DNA of 38,033 nucleotides from Candidatus Woesearchaeota archaeon. GTDB taxonomy: Archaea > Nanobdellota > Nanobdellia > Woesearchaeales > ARS49. The notes beneath the pieces were generated by a model. It searched no databases. It saw only the letters and a list, made by a program, of their open reading frames with translations, and was not told where the DNA came from. The stretch lies in NCBI GenBank assembly GCA_014729555.1, contig WJJT01000058.1, forward strand, positions 1 to 38,033. Direction: 5' to 3'. Positions 7,735 to 15,272 of this stretch are shown here, one piece after another. How positions within the stretch are numbered: position 1 is the stretch's first letter; each line of letters opens with the position of its first letter. The position numbers were made by a program, and so were the translations under genes.

Positions 7735-8306
7735 GCAGATTCACAGTTGCAAAGAGGCGGAAAAGGGAAGGAAAGACAGACTACAAGAAGCGGGTATCGC
7801 TTTTGATGTCCAAGAAACCACGGCTGATTATTAGAAAGAGTCTCAAGAATATTTCTTTGCAGTTGGTTGAGTTTTCTCATGAAGGGGATAAGATTATTTT
7901 GTCTGTTAATTCACGCGAGCTGAAGAAGCTTGACTGGAAAGCAAATAATAATAACCTGCCTGCAGCATATCTCTGCGGTTATTTGCTTGGAAAAAAGGCG
8001 CTTGCAAAAAAAATCAAGGAATCAATGCTGGACCTTGGCATGCAAAGCAGCGTGAAAAAAGGGGTTTTGTTTGCTGCATTAAAAGGTGTTGTTGATGCCG
8101 GTCTTGCTGTTCCACACTCTGAAAATGTTTTTCCAGAGGAGACCAGGATCAAGGGTGAGCACATTGCGAATTATGCAAAATTGATAAAGGAAAACAAGGA
8201 AAGGTATGAACAGCAGTTTTCTGCATGCATAAAGCAGGGTTTTGATCCTGAAAAAATGCCTGCTCACTTTGATGAAATTAAAGCTAAGATTGGTGCGAAA
8301 AAATGA
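7731..8306 (+). CDS. rpl18: 50S ribosomal protein uL18 (L18)
   Basis: 5S rRNA-binding protein of the central protuberance. N-terminal RRKREGKTDYKKRVSLLMSKKPRLIIRKSLKNISLQLVEF matches archaeal uL18. It continues with AAYLCGYLLGKKA and GVLFAALKGVVDAGLAVPHSENVFP (about residues 108-132). The C-terminal extension to 191 residues is normal in archaea. Overlaps both neighbours by ATGA. Confidence 0.96.
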   Translation: MSRFTVAKRRKREGKTDYKKRVSLLMSKKPRLIIRKSLKNISLQLVEFSHEGDKIILSVNSRELKKLDWKANNNNLPAAYLCGYLLGKKALAKKIKESMLDLGMQSSVKKGVLFAALKGVVDAGLAVPHSENVFPEETRIKGEHIANYAKLIKENKERYEQQFSACIKQGFDPEKMPAHFDEIKAKIGAKK

Positions 8307-9160
8307 CTGAAGAAGAGAAAAAAATTCAAGAGCCTGTTGAAGACGAGTCTGTTGATGAGGAAGAAAAGCTTGAAGTAGAGAAAGAGGCAATGGAGGTCCC
8401 TAAATCAGAGGATTTTGTAGAAGGGGCTCCTGTTTCTGCAGAGCTTGAGGGCTGGAAGCCCAGGACGAGTGTTGGAAAGCAGGTGCAGTCTGGTGAAATA
8501 ACAGATATTGACGCCGTACTGGATTCTGGGAAAAATATTCTTGAGCCCCAGATTGCTGATGCGCTTCTGCCTGGTCTGCAGAAAGAATTGCTGCTGATTG
8601 GCCAGTCAAAAGGTAAATTTGGCGGCGGTTCTAGAAGAATATTTAAGCAGACTCAGAAAAAGACTCCTGAGGGTAATAATCCTAGTTTTGCTTGTTTTGC
8701 TGTTGTCGGTAACGAGGATGGTTATGTTGGCGGCGGATTTGGCAAGTCAAAAGATACTGTTCCTGCTCGTGAAAAGGCAACAAGAAATGCTAAATTGAAT
8801 ATATTCAAGATTAGGCGCGGATGCGGCAGCTGGCAGTGCGGCTGTAATACCCCGCACTCTATACCTTTTGAGGTTTCAGGAAAATGCGGCTCTGTCAAGA
8901 TAAAATTGATTCCTGCCCCTAAAGGCAAGGGTCTTTGTATTGAACCAGAGTGTGCAAAGATTTTGAAGCTTGCAGGAATAAAGGATGTCTGGAGCAAGAC
9001 TTTTGGCCAGACAAAGGTAAAAACCAATCTTGTTAAGGCCTGCACATCTGCATTAAAAGAATTGATGAAAATAAAGGTTAATCAAAGCAGGTACTCTGCT
9101 TTGGGTATTGCAGAAGGAAGAGCCACTACAAGAAAACAAGAGGAAGTGAAGAATGAGTAA
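8303..9160 (+). CDS. rps5: 30S ribosomal protein uS5 (S5) with acidic N-terminal extension
   Basis: Small-subunit protein at the mRNA entry tunnel, involved in decoding accuracy and mRNA unwinding. The S5 double-stranded RNA-binding fold and C-terminal domain start at about residue 50 (LEGWKPRTSVGKQVQSGEITD). Strong signatures are IRRGCGSWQCGCNTPHSIPF, SGKCGSVKIKLIPAPKGKGL and LAGIKDVWSKTFGQTKVKTNL. The first 45 residues are unusually acidic (repeated Glu with Val/Pro), which brings the protein to 285 residues, roughly 60-80 longer than common archaeal uS5. Confidence 0.95.
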   Translation: MTEEEKKIQEPVEDESVDEEEKLEVEKEAMEVPKSEDFVEGAPVSAELEGWKPRTSVGKQVQSGEITDIDAVLDSGKNILEPQIADALLPGLQKELLLIGQSKGKFGGGSRRIFKQTQKKTPEGNNPSFACFAVVGNEDGYVGGGFGKSKDTVPAREKATRNAKLNIFKIRRGCGSWQCGCNTPHSIPFEVSGKCGSVKIKLIPAPKGKGLCIEPECAKILKLAGIKDVWSKTFGQTKVKTNLVKACTSALKELMKIKVNQSRYSALGIAEGRATTRKQEEVKNE

Positions 9161-9500
9161 GATTGCAGTTATCAGGATTAAGGGGCCTTTGCAGACTACT
9201 GCGCCTGTTAAGAACACAATGGCTATGCTTAATCTTAACAAGAAGTTTAATTGTGTTGTTGTTGAAGATACTCCTGCTTATAAAGGTATGCTAAAGAAGG
9301 TTGAGCACCTGGTTGCCTGGGGAGAGGTTACTGATGAAACTGTTAAGATGCTTGAAAAAAGAAAAAAAGGCAAGTATTTCGCACTTAATCCTCCTAAGGG
9401 TGGTTTTGAGAGAAAAGGCACCAAGATGCCTTTCAAGTTAAGGGGAGCATATGGTTATCGCAAGGAAAAGATTAATGATCTTATCAAGAGGATGCTATAA
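9153..9500 (+). CDS. rpl30: 50S ribosomal protein uL30 (L30), short form
   Basis: Large-subunit protein. The N-terminal SKIAVIRIKGPLQTTAPVKNTMAMLNLNKKFNCVVVEDTPAYKGMLKKVEHLVAWGEV matches the uL30 core. The C-terminal NPPKGGFERKGTKMPFKLRGAYGYRKEKINDLI matches the archaeal extension. At 115 residues it is shorter than the roughly 150 of many archaea, with the middle helical segment reduced to a few residues. It starts eight bases inside uS5 and ends at a TAATG overlap with uL15. Confidence 0.94.
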   Translation: MSKIAVIRIKGPLQTTAPVKNTMAMLNLNKKFNCVVVEDTPAYKGMLKKVEHLVAWGEVTDETVKMLEKRKKGKYFALNPPKGGFERKGTKMPFKLRGAYGYRKEKINDLIKRML

Positions 9501-9991
9501 TGACTACTAAACGCAGAAGAAAAAGCACCAGAAGCCCTGGTTCCCGTACTTGCGGTTATGGCGTTTCTCACAGGGGTGCTGGTGAGCGTGGAGGCCGCGG
9601 AAGGGCTGGAACTGGGAAAAAAGGAAAGTGTAAAATGCCTGTTAAGGGCAGGTGGACAATCCAGTACTTTGGAAAGACCGGCTTTAAGTCTAAAGGAATC
9701 AAGTATACTGCTTTGTCCATAATTAACCTAAGGCAGCTTGAGGAGCTGCTTGATAATTTTGTAAAGGATAAGTTTGCTGTTCTTGAAAAAGATGTTTACA
9801 CAGTTAATCTTACTGGCTTGGGTATTGATAAGCTGCTTTCAGCAGGCGGGGTTACAAAGAAATTCAGGATTAGTGTTAGCGCTGCCTCAAAGACTGCTGT
9901 TGAAAAGGTTAAGGCGGCTGGCGGTGAGGTTATTTTGCCAGAGGCAGAGCCAAAGAAAGCGCCTGAAACAGAGGAAAAAGGTAAGGAATAA
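9500..9991 (+). CDS. rpl15: 50S ribosomal protein uL15 (L15)
   Basis: Late-assembling large-subunit protein. The Gly/Arg-rich N-terminal extension RGAGERGGRGRAGTGKKGKC (about residues 28-47) threads into rRNA. The globular part includes YTALSIINLRQLEELLDNF, GIDKLLSAGGVTKKFRISVSAASKTAVEKVKAAGGEVIL. A short charged tail ends the 163-residue protein. It starts in TAATG with uL30 and its own stop overlaps the secY start in the same way. Confidence 0.95.
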   Translation: MTTKRRRKSTRSPGSRTCGYGVSHRGAGERGGRGRAGTGKKGKCKMPVKGRWTIQYFGKTGFKSKGIKYTALSIINLRQLEELLDNFVKDKFAVLEKDVYTVNLTGLGIDKLLSAGGVTKKFRISVSAASKTAVEKVKAAGGEVILPEAEPKKAPETEEKGKE

Positions 9992-11385
9992 TGGGTTTTT
10001 TCAAGAACTTGCTGTATAATCTTCCTGAAGTTAAGGGGCCTACTCAGAAAAGGCTTTCATTTAAGGAGAAACTGAAGTGGACTGGAATAATTCTTGTTTT
10101 GTTTTTTGTTCTTGGGATGGTTCCTTTGTTTGGTCTTGGCCAGAATGCCCTGCAGAGGTTTGAGTTGCTGTCAGTTATTCTTGGCGCAAGTTTTGGTTCT
10201 ATTATTTCCTTGGGTATTGGCCCTATTGTTACTGCATCTATTGTTTTGCAGTTGTTGAATGGTTCTGGTATTCTGAAGTTTGATTTGACATCTCATGATG
10301 GCAGAAAGACTTTTCAGGGTGTGCAGAAGGTTTCTGCTGTGTTTTTTATTATTTTTGAGGCTTGTATTTATGTTTTTATGAGTGGTCTGGCTCCTCCTGC
10401 AGAGCTTGCTGGTACTGCTCTTTATTTTCAATTGGAATTACTGCTTGTTTTTCAGCTGTTCCTTGGCGGAATGTTGATTTTGTTTATGGATGAGGTTGTA
10501 AGCAAGTGGGGTTTTGGCCAGGGTGTCAGCTTGTTTATTGCTGCTGGTGTTTCCCAGAGTGTTTTTATCCGTGCTTTGAGTCCTTTGCCTTCTCCTACTA
10601 ATCCTGCTATTGCTACAGGTGCTATTCCTGCATTGGTTCAGAGCCTGGCTGCTGGCGACCCTCAGACTGCTTTGTTGATGTTTGCTGGTGTTGTCTCTAC
10701 TATTGTTGTTTTTGTTATGGCTGTTTATTCTCAGGCTATGAAGGTTGAGATTCCTTTGAGTTTTGGAAGGGTTCGCGGTCATGGTATCAGGTGGCCGTTA
10801 AGTTTTATTTATACGTCTAATATTCCTGTTATTCTGGTTGCTGCCTTGCTGGCTAATATTCAGTTGTGGGCTAGGTTGTTTCAGAATTGGGGTTTTCCTA
10901 TTTTTGGTACTTTTGTTGGTAATAATCCTGCTACCGGTCTTGTTGCTTGGGTTTACTCTCCAGATATTGTTGGCAAGGTGATTCGCGGCAGCTTGACTTT
11001 TGCTGATATTGGTCATGCAGGTATCTATACTTTGATTATGCTTGTTGGTTGTGTTGTTTTTTCCTGGTTTTGGGTTCAGACCTCTGGTATGGATGCAAAG
11101 TCTCAGGCAAAGCAGATTATGAGTTCTGGTTTGCAGATTCCTGGCTTTAGGAAAGATGAAAGGGTTTTGGAGAGGCTGTTGCAGAGGTATATTGGTCCTT
11201 TGACTATTATGGGCGCTATTGCTGTTGGCGTTCTTGCGGCAGCAGCTGATGTCTCTGGGGCTCTTACATCAGGTACAGGTCTTTTGCTTACTGTCATGAT
11301 TATATATCGGTTGTATGAGGAGATTGCAAAGCAGCACATGATGGATATGAATCCAATGTTAAGAAAGTTCATGGGAGGTTCATGA
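9991..11385 (+). CDS. secY: Preprotein translocase subunit SecY (Sec61alpha)
   Basis: Pore-forming subunit of the Sec translocon in the cytoplasmic membrane. The 464-residue protein has the family's series of about ten hydrophobic helices. Family sequences include GIGPIVTASIVLQLLNGSGI (about residues 75-94), DEVVSKWGFGQGVSLFIAAGVSQ (about 167-189), the cytoplasmic VEIPLSFGRVRGHGIRWPLSFIYTSNIPVI loop (about 251-280) and the C-terminal YEEIAKQHMMDMNPMLRKF. It closes the ribosomal operon, as in many archaea. Its last about 12 codons are partly repeated 119 bp downstream. Many archaea have adenylate kinase next; here there is none. Confidence 0.97.
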   Translation: MGFFKNLLYNLPEVKGPTQKRLSFKEKLKWTGIILVLFFVLGMVPLFGLGQNALQRFELLSVILGASFGSIISLGIGPIVTASIVLQLLNGSGILKFDLTSHDGRKTFQGVQKVSAVFFIIFEACIYVFMSGLAPPAELAGTALYFQLELLLVFQLFLGGMLILFMDEVVSKWGFGQGVSLFIAAGVSQSVFIRALSPLPSPTNPAIATGAIPALVQSLAAGDPQTALLMFAGVVSTIVVFVMAVYSQAMKVEIPLSFGRVRGHGIRWPLSFIYTSNIPVILVAALLANIQLWARLFQNWGFPIFGTFVGNNPATGLVAWVYSPDIVGKVIRGSLTFADIGHAGIYTLIMLVGCVVFSWFWVQTSGMDAKSQAKQIMSSGLQIPGFRKDERVLERLLQRYIGPLTIMGAIAVGVLAAAADVSGALTSGTGLLLTVMIIYRLYEEIAKQHMMDMNPMLRKFMGGS

Positions 11386-11505
11386 TGGCAGATTCATTTA
11401 TTGAGACTTGCGTTTCACCAAATAGTATGATTTCAGTTAAATTTTTTTTAAAAATTTGTGATGCAGATAATCAGATGTTAAGAAAGTTCATAGGAGGTTC
11501 GCGAT
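11356..11505 (+). repeat. Direct repeat of the secY 3' end (31 bp copies, offset 119 bp)
   Basis: Copy 1 spans 11356-11386 and encodes the SecY tail. Copy 2 spans 11475-11505 in the spacer before the DUF106 gene. By eye the copies differ at about three positions. Both contain a strong Shine-Dalgarno GGAGGT (11374-11379 and 11493-11498) followed by an ATG (11385 and 11504). The unit therefore duplicates a translation-initiation region together with the coding end of secY. Confidence 0.8.
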
Positions 11506-11513
11506 GCGAATAA
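11385..11513 (+). CDS. Possible small ORF, 42 codons, ending in a copy of the SecY tail
   Basis: Reading from the ATG at 11385, which overlaps the secY TGA (TGATG), gives a 42-residue peptide beginning MADSFIETCVSP. Residues 31-39 read MLRKFIGGS, nearly the same as the SecY C-terminus MLRKFMGGS, because the direct repeat lies in the matching frame. GGAGGT at 11374-11379 gives it a good ribosome-binding site. No domain is recognised. It may be a coupled leader peptide or simply a by-product of a local duplication; protein function is unproven. Confidence 0.35.
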   Translation: MADSFIETCVSPNSMISVKFFLKICDADNQMLRKFIGGSRCE

Positions 11514-11548
11514 AATTTAAGTGTGTGCTTGAGGAGGATGAATCATAA
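11504..11548 (+). CDS. Possible 14-codon leader ORF before the DUF106 gene
   Basis: The second repeat copy supplies GGAGGT at 11493-11498 and ATG at 11504, which opens a 14-residue frame (MRIKFKCVLEEDES). Its TAA overlaps the ATG of the DUF106 gene at 11548 (TAATG). This would couple translation across the spacer. Whether the peptide itself matters cannot be told from sequence. Confidence 0.3.
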   Translation: MRIKFKCVLEEDES

Positions 11549-12318
11549 TGGGTTTTTTTAGTTTTCTTGATCCTGCTTTGAATTTTATTTTTGGTCCTTT
11601 GCTTAGCCTGCCTGCTTTTTGGGCTATTTTGATTATGTCTTTCTTGATTTCCTTGATTATTGTCTTGATTTACAAGTTTGCTACTAATCAAAATTTGATG
11701 AAGCAGTTAAAGGATGAAATCAAGACCTTGCAGAAGCAGGCTAAAGAGCTTAAGCATGAGCCTGAGAAGGCAATGGCTGTTCAGAAAAAGGCCATGCAGA
11801 CTAATATGAAATATATGATGCAGTCTATGAAGGCCACTTTGTTGACTTTTATTCCTATCATTATTATTTTTGGATGGCTTCAGGGGCATTTTGCGTTTAT
11901 GCCTATTCTTCCTGATCAGGATTTTACCATGACTCTTGATTTTGAGGATGGTGCCAAAGGCAATGTTTCTGTTTCAGTTCCAGAAGGCATTGAAGTTATT
12001 GGTGATAAGTCAAGGACTGTCGAGGATAGCCAGGTTATTTTTGGTTTCAGGGGTAAGAAAGGAGTGTATGATTCCCCTCCTGTTGAGTTTTCTTTTGATG
12101 ATAAAGAATATGAAAAAGAGGTCATTATCACTTCTGGAAAAGAGTATGTTGAGCCTGTCAAGAGAATTTCTGATGATAACATTGAGTCTATTACAACAAG
12201 CAATGAAAAGAATGTTGTTATGAATTTGTTTGGCTGGAAGCTTGGCTGGCTTGGAAGTTATATTATTTTTGCTCTTGTTTTCAGCCTGGCTTTAAGAAAA
12301 TTAATGAAGGTTTATTGA
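11548..12318 (+). CDS. DUF106 / EMC3-TMCO1-like membrane protein insertase (archaeal YidC-like)
   Basis: Member of the DUF106 family, archaeal relatives of EMC3/TMCO1/Get1 and YidC, thought to help insert membrane proteins alongside SecY. The 256-residue protein has a first membrane helix at about 18-43 and a cytoplasmic coiled-coil hairpin at about 48-88 (KQLKDEIKTLQKQAKELKHEPEKA). A second helix follows at about 95-115 (FIPIIIIFGWL), then an extracytoplasmic beta-rich domain at about 120-228 and a last helix at about 233-253. An SD-like GAGGAGG lies at 11531-11537. Placement directly after secY is common in archaea. Confidence 0.88.
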   Translation: MGFFSFLDPALNFIFGPLLSLPAFWAILIMSFLISLIIVLIYKFATNQNLMKQLKDEIKTLQKQAKELKHEPEKAMAVQKKAMQTNMKYMMQSMKATLLTFIPIIIIFGWLQGHFAFMPILPDQDFTMTLDFEDGAKGNVSVSVPEGIEVIGDKSRTVEDSQVIFGFRGKKGVYDSPPVEFSFDDKEYEKEVIITSGKEYVEPVKRISDDNIESITTSNEKNVVMNLFGWKLGWLGSYIIFALVFSLALRKLMKVY

Positions 12319-12350
12319 AATAAAAATTTTATTTTTGGATTATTATTTTT
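12318..12350 (+). terminator. Palindrome and T-runs after the secY-DUF106 operon
   Basis: Immediately after the DUF106 stop is an AT-only inverted repeat (AAATAAAA, one base, TTTTATTT at 12318-12334), followed by T-tracts to 12350. Archaeal RNA polymerase terminates at T-rich runs, so this is a reasonable end for the long ribosomal transcript. It is inferred from composition only. Confidence 0.45.
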
Positions 12351-12367
12351 TATATAAAAAACAATTA

Positions 12368-12388
12368 TTCCATCCGAAACAAAGGGGT
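12368..12388 (+). promoter_or_regulatory. ORB-like Orc1/Cdc6 binding site upstream of tbp
   Basis: The 21 bases read TTCCA, three spacer bases, GAAAC, then AAAGGGGT. This matches the general archaeal origin-recognition-box pattern (TTCCA, 3 nt, GAAAC, about 2-3 nt, AGGGGT) in every fixed position as remembered. A weaker relative starts at 12451 (TTCCATAAGAAG), in the same orientation, without the G-run. The site lies about 200 bp before tbp and 13 kb from orc1, next to an AT-rich tract. Confidence 0.55.
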
Positions 12389-12506
12389 CTTCTGCCGGAA
12401 TTATTCCGATTCTTAAGCCACAAAGCTTATAAATTCAGAATTCTCAGAAGTTCCATAAGAAGTGGAGCAGGCATTATGTTCAGAACCTCCATTTTAAAAT
12501 ACAAAA

Positions 12507-12557
12507 GTATTTAAATATTACCCCATTATAACTCATTTAAATACTATTTAAATAACA
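12507..12557 (+). promoter_or_regulatory. tbp promoter region with three TATA-like boxes
   Basis: Three TATA-like elements occur in a row: GTATTTAAATATT at 12507-12519, CATTTAAATAC at 12534-12544 and CTATTTAAATAAC at 12545-12557. The middle one would place a transcript start near 12563, about 10 bases before the ATG. The upper one would give a leader of about 35 bases that includes the Shine-Dalgarno. Which is used cannot be decided by reading. Confidence 0.55.
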
Positions 12558-12572
12558 TTTGGGGTGGAACCA

Positions 12573-13202
12573 ATGGCTAAAAAGAAAAAGGCAAAGAAAA
12601 GCGCCAAGAAAAAGAAAGCCAAGAAAAAAGCGGCGAAGTTAAAGCCTGTAAAGCCTAGCAAGGATGCAAAAGAGATTAAGGTTGTGAACATTGTTGTTTC
12701 TGCTTCTCTGGGCCAGGATATTCCTCTGGAAAAAATGGCTGCTACCTTGAGCAATACAGAGTATAATCCAGAGCAGTTTCCAGGATTGGTTATCAGGATC
12801 AAGGAGCCTAAGACGTCTGCATTGATTTTCAGCTCTGGAAAGATTGTGTGTACAGGAGCAAGGTCAATGGACAAGGTGCATGAGAGCATCAAGAAGATTA
12901 TCAAGAGTCTGGAAAAGATTAAGGTCAAGATCAAGGAAGTGCCCGAAGTTAACATACAGAACATTGTGGCTGCAGGTTCTGTTGGCATGGATTTAAACCT
13001 GAATATGCTGGCTATGCGACTTGATAATACAGAGTATGAGCCAGAGCAGTTTCCAGGATTGGTTTACAAGCTTCCTGACCAAAGAGCTACTTTCCTTCTA
13101 TTCTCAAATGGAAAGGTTGTTTGTACTGGAACAAAGAGTGAGGATGAGGTTCACAGGGTCTTGGACATCCTGATTGAGAACCTTAAGAAAGTTAAGAAAT
13201 AG
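12573..13202 (+). CDS. tbp: TATA-box binding protein (TBP)
   Basis: General transcription factor that bends promoter DNA and recruits TFB and RNA polymerase. The two direct repeats of the saddle are clear: repeat 1 at about residues 37-115 (NTEYNPEQFPGLVIRIKEPK, FSSGKIVCTGA) and repeat 2 at about 125-205 (NTEYEPEQFPGLVYKLPDQRATFLLFSNGKVVCTGTK). The ATG at 12573 is preferred over the in-frame GTG at 12564 because GGGGTGG at 12561-12567 fits a ribosome-binding site for it. The first about 30 residues are almost only Lys and Ala, an unusual basic tail. The acidic C-terminal tail of many archaeal TBPs is absent. Confidence 0.96.
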   Translation: MAKKKKAKKSAKKKKAKKKAAKLKPVKPSKDAKEIKVVNIVVSASLGQDIPLEKMAATLSNTEYNPEQFPGLVIRIKEPKTSALIFSSGKIVCTGARSMDKVHESIKKIIKSLEKIKVKIKEVPEVNIQNIVAAGSVGMDLNLNMLAMRLDNTEYEPEQFPGLVYKLPDQRATFLLFSNGKVVCTGTKSEDEVHRVLDILIENLKKVKK

Positions 13203-13224
13203 GCACTGGTCAACCGCTCACAGA

Positions 13225-13233
13225 CTATATAAA
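13225..13233 (+). promoter_or_regulatory. TATA box of mcm
   Basis: CTATATAAA is centred about 30 bases before the mcm ATG at 13259. Transcription would start around 13255, giving a leaderless or nearly leaderless mRNA. No Shine-Dalgarno is present; the bases before the ATG are a run of A. Confidence 0.65.
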
Positions 13234-13258
13234 CTAGTGTGAGCTATATTAAAAAAAA

Positions 13259-15265
13259 ATGGATGCAACAGAATTGATAAGGAAAATACAGGAGTTTTTT
13301 GAAAAGAATTATTACGCAGAGCTTCTTGAAAAGATTCGCAAGAATGAGAAATTTATTCTTGTTGATTTCAGCAGGCTCTCTTCTTTTGATCCTGAGATTG
13401 CAGATTTGTTGCTTGACAAACCAGAGGAGGTTATTAAGGCTGCTGAGCTGGCTGTTGAGCAGATTGATTCTAAGAATGGAAAGGCCTTTGCAATGCGTGT
13501 TGTTAATCTTCCAGAGTCTTCCAGGATTATGATCCGGAATATAAGGAGCAAGCATCTCAGCAGGTTTTTGTTCACAGAGGGTGTTGTGCGTCAGAAGTCT
13601 GATGTTCGTCCCCAGGTTACTGCTGCTCGTTTTGAGTGCCCTTCTTGTGGCAATGCTATTTCTGTTCTGCAGTTAGACAACAAGTTTAAGGAGCCTAACC
13701 GGTGTTCTTGCGGCAGGAAAGGTAGGTTTAAATTACTGGAAAAGTCTTTGGTTGATGCCCAGATGCTGGTTCTTGAGGAAGTCCCAGAGCAGTTAGAGGG
13801 CGGTGTTCAGCCTAAGCGGATTAATGTCTTTATGCAGAATGATTTAGTGAGCCCTTTGTCTGAGAGAAAGACTAATCCTGGCTCCAGGATTCTTATTGCT
13901 GGAAGCATTAAGGAGATTCCTATTTTTACAAGGTCTGGAAGCCAGAGCACGCGTTTTGATATTTTATTTGAGTCTAATTCTGTTTTTGCTGTTGAAGAGG
14001 ATTTTTCAGATATACAGATTGATAAGAAAGAAAAAGAGCAGATAGAGGCTTTGGCTTCTGATGATAAGAACTTGATGAAGAAAATGATTGCAAGCATTGT
14101 TCCTTCTATTTATGGTCATGACAAGATTAAGGAGGCCTTGCTGCTGCAGATGGTTGGTGGTGTCAGAAAGGTTCGTGATGATGGAGGTATCACGAGGGGT
14201 GATATTCACATTCTTTTGGTTGGTGATCCTGGTGGTGGTAAGTCACAGATGCTTAAGAGGATTGGAACTGTTGCTCCTAAGGGCAGGTTTGTCAGCGGCA
14301 AGGGTGTTAGTGGCGCTGGCCTGACTGCTTCTGTTGTTAAGGATGAGTTTTTGCAGGGCTGGAGCCTTGAGGCTGGTGCTTTGGTTCTTGCTAATAAGGG
14401 TGTTATTTGTATTGATGAGCTTGATAAGATGTCTCAGGATGACCGTTCTGCTATGCATGAGGCATTGGAAGGCCAGACTATTACTATTTCCAAGGCGAAT
14501 ATTCAGGCCACTCTGCGCTGTGAGACAACTGTTCTTGCTGCTGCAAATCCTAAGTTTGGCCGTTTTGACCCTTATGATACTGTTGCAAGGCAGATTAATC
14601 TTCCTCCTGCTTTGATTAATCGTTTTGATTTGATTTTTCCTATCAAGGATTTGCCTGATGCTGACAAGGATGAGAAGCTTGCTAAGTTTATTCTTAATCT
14701 CCATCAGAATGATTTGTCAGAGCCTGATGTTGATACGCGTTTGTTGAGAAAGTATTTGGTTTATGCCCGCCAGAATATTTTTCCTAAGCTCACTGATTCT
14801 GCTGTTGAGGAGCTGAAGAACTATTTTATAAAGATGCGCAGCTCTGGCGGTGATATGCGTTCTGTTCCTATCTCTGCAAGGCAGTTAGAGGGTCTTGTCA
14901 GGTTGTCTGAGGCCTATGCAAGATTAAGGCTTAAGTCTAAAGTCACTAAGAAAGATGCTCAAAAGGCTGTTGAGATTCTTGATTATTGCTTGCGGCAGGT
15001 TGCTCTTGATGAAGAGACCGGCACTATTGATATTGACAGGATTGCGACGTCTGTTCCTGCCTCTCAGAGAAACAAGATTATTCAGATTAAGGAGATTATT
15101 ACTGATCTTGAAAACAAGCTTGGTAAGACCATTCCTTTGGAGGATGTTGTGCAGGCTGCTACTGATAAGGGTGTTTCAGAGGCAGAGGTTGAGGAGATGA
15201 TTCAGAAGCTTAAGCGTTCTGGTGATATTTTTGAGCCAAGGCGTGGGTTTATCAGCAAATTGTAA
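13259..15265 (+). CDS. mcm: Replicative DNA helicase MCM
   Basis: Hexameric 3'-5' helicase that unwinds DNA at replication forks. The 668-residue protein has the N-terminal A domain, a zinc-binding segment (Cys127, Cys130, Cys149, Cys151) and the OB fold. The AAA+ domain carries Walker A GDPGGGKS (322-329), Walker B CIDELDKM (384-391), sensor 1 AAANP (427-431) and the arginine finger in LINRFDLIF (R455). A winged-helix domain ends the chain. No intein interrupts the Walker motifs. It is transcribed from its own promoter and lies between tbp and a small membrane protein gene. Confidence 0.97.
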   Translation: MDATELIRKIQEFFEKNYYAELLEKIRKNEKFILVDFSRLSSFDPEIADLLLDKPEEVIKAAELAVEQIDSKNGKAFAMRVVNLPESSRIMIRNIRSKHLSRFLFTEGVVRQKSDVRPQVTAARFECPSCGNAISVLQLDNKFKEPNRCSCGRKGRFKLLEKSLVDAQMLVLEEVPEQLEGGVQPKRINVFMQNDLVSPLSERKTNPGSRILIAGSIKEIPIFTRSGSQSTRFDILFESNSVFAVEEDFSDIQIDKKEKEQIEALASDDKNLMKKMIASIVPSIYGHDKIKEALLLQMVGGVRKVRDDGGITRGDIHILLVGDPGGGKSQMLKRIGTVAPKGRFVSGKGVSGAGLTASVVKDEFLQGWSLEAGALVLANKGVICIDELDKMSQDDRSAMHEALEGQTITISKANIQATLRCETTVLAAANPKFGRFDPYDTVARQINLPPALINRFDLIFPIKDLPDADKDEKLAKFILNLHQNDLSEPDVDTRLLRKYLVYARQNIFPKLTDSAVEELKNYFIKMRSSGGDMRSVPISARQLEGLVRLSEAYARLRLKSKVTKKDAQKAVEILDYCLRQVALDEETGTIDIDRIATSVPASQRNKIIQIKEIITDLENKLGKTIPLEDVVQAATDKGVSEAEVEEMIQKLKRSGDIFEPRRGFISKL

Positions 15266-15272
15266 GCAAAAA

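Noticed and set aside
12564-12572. GTG start for TBP
   Set aside because: The GTG lies inside the likely Shine-Dalgarno (GGGGTGG) of the ATG at 12573.
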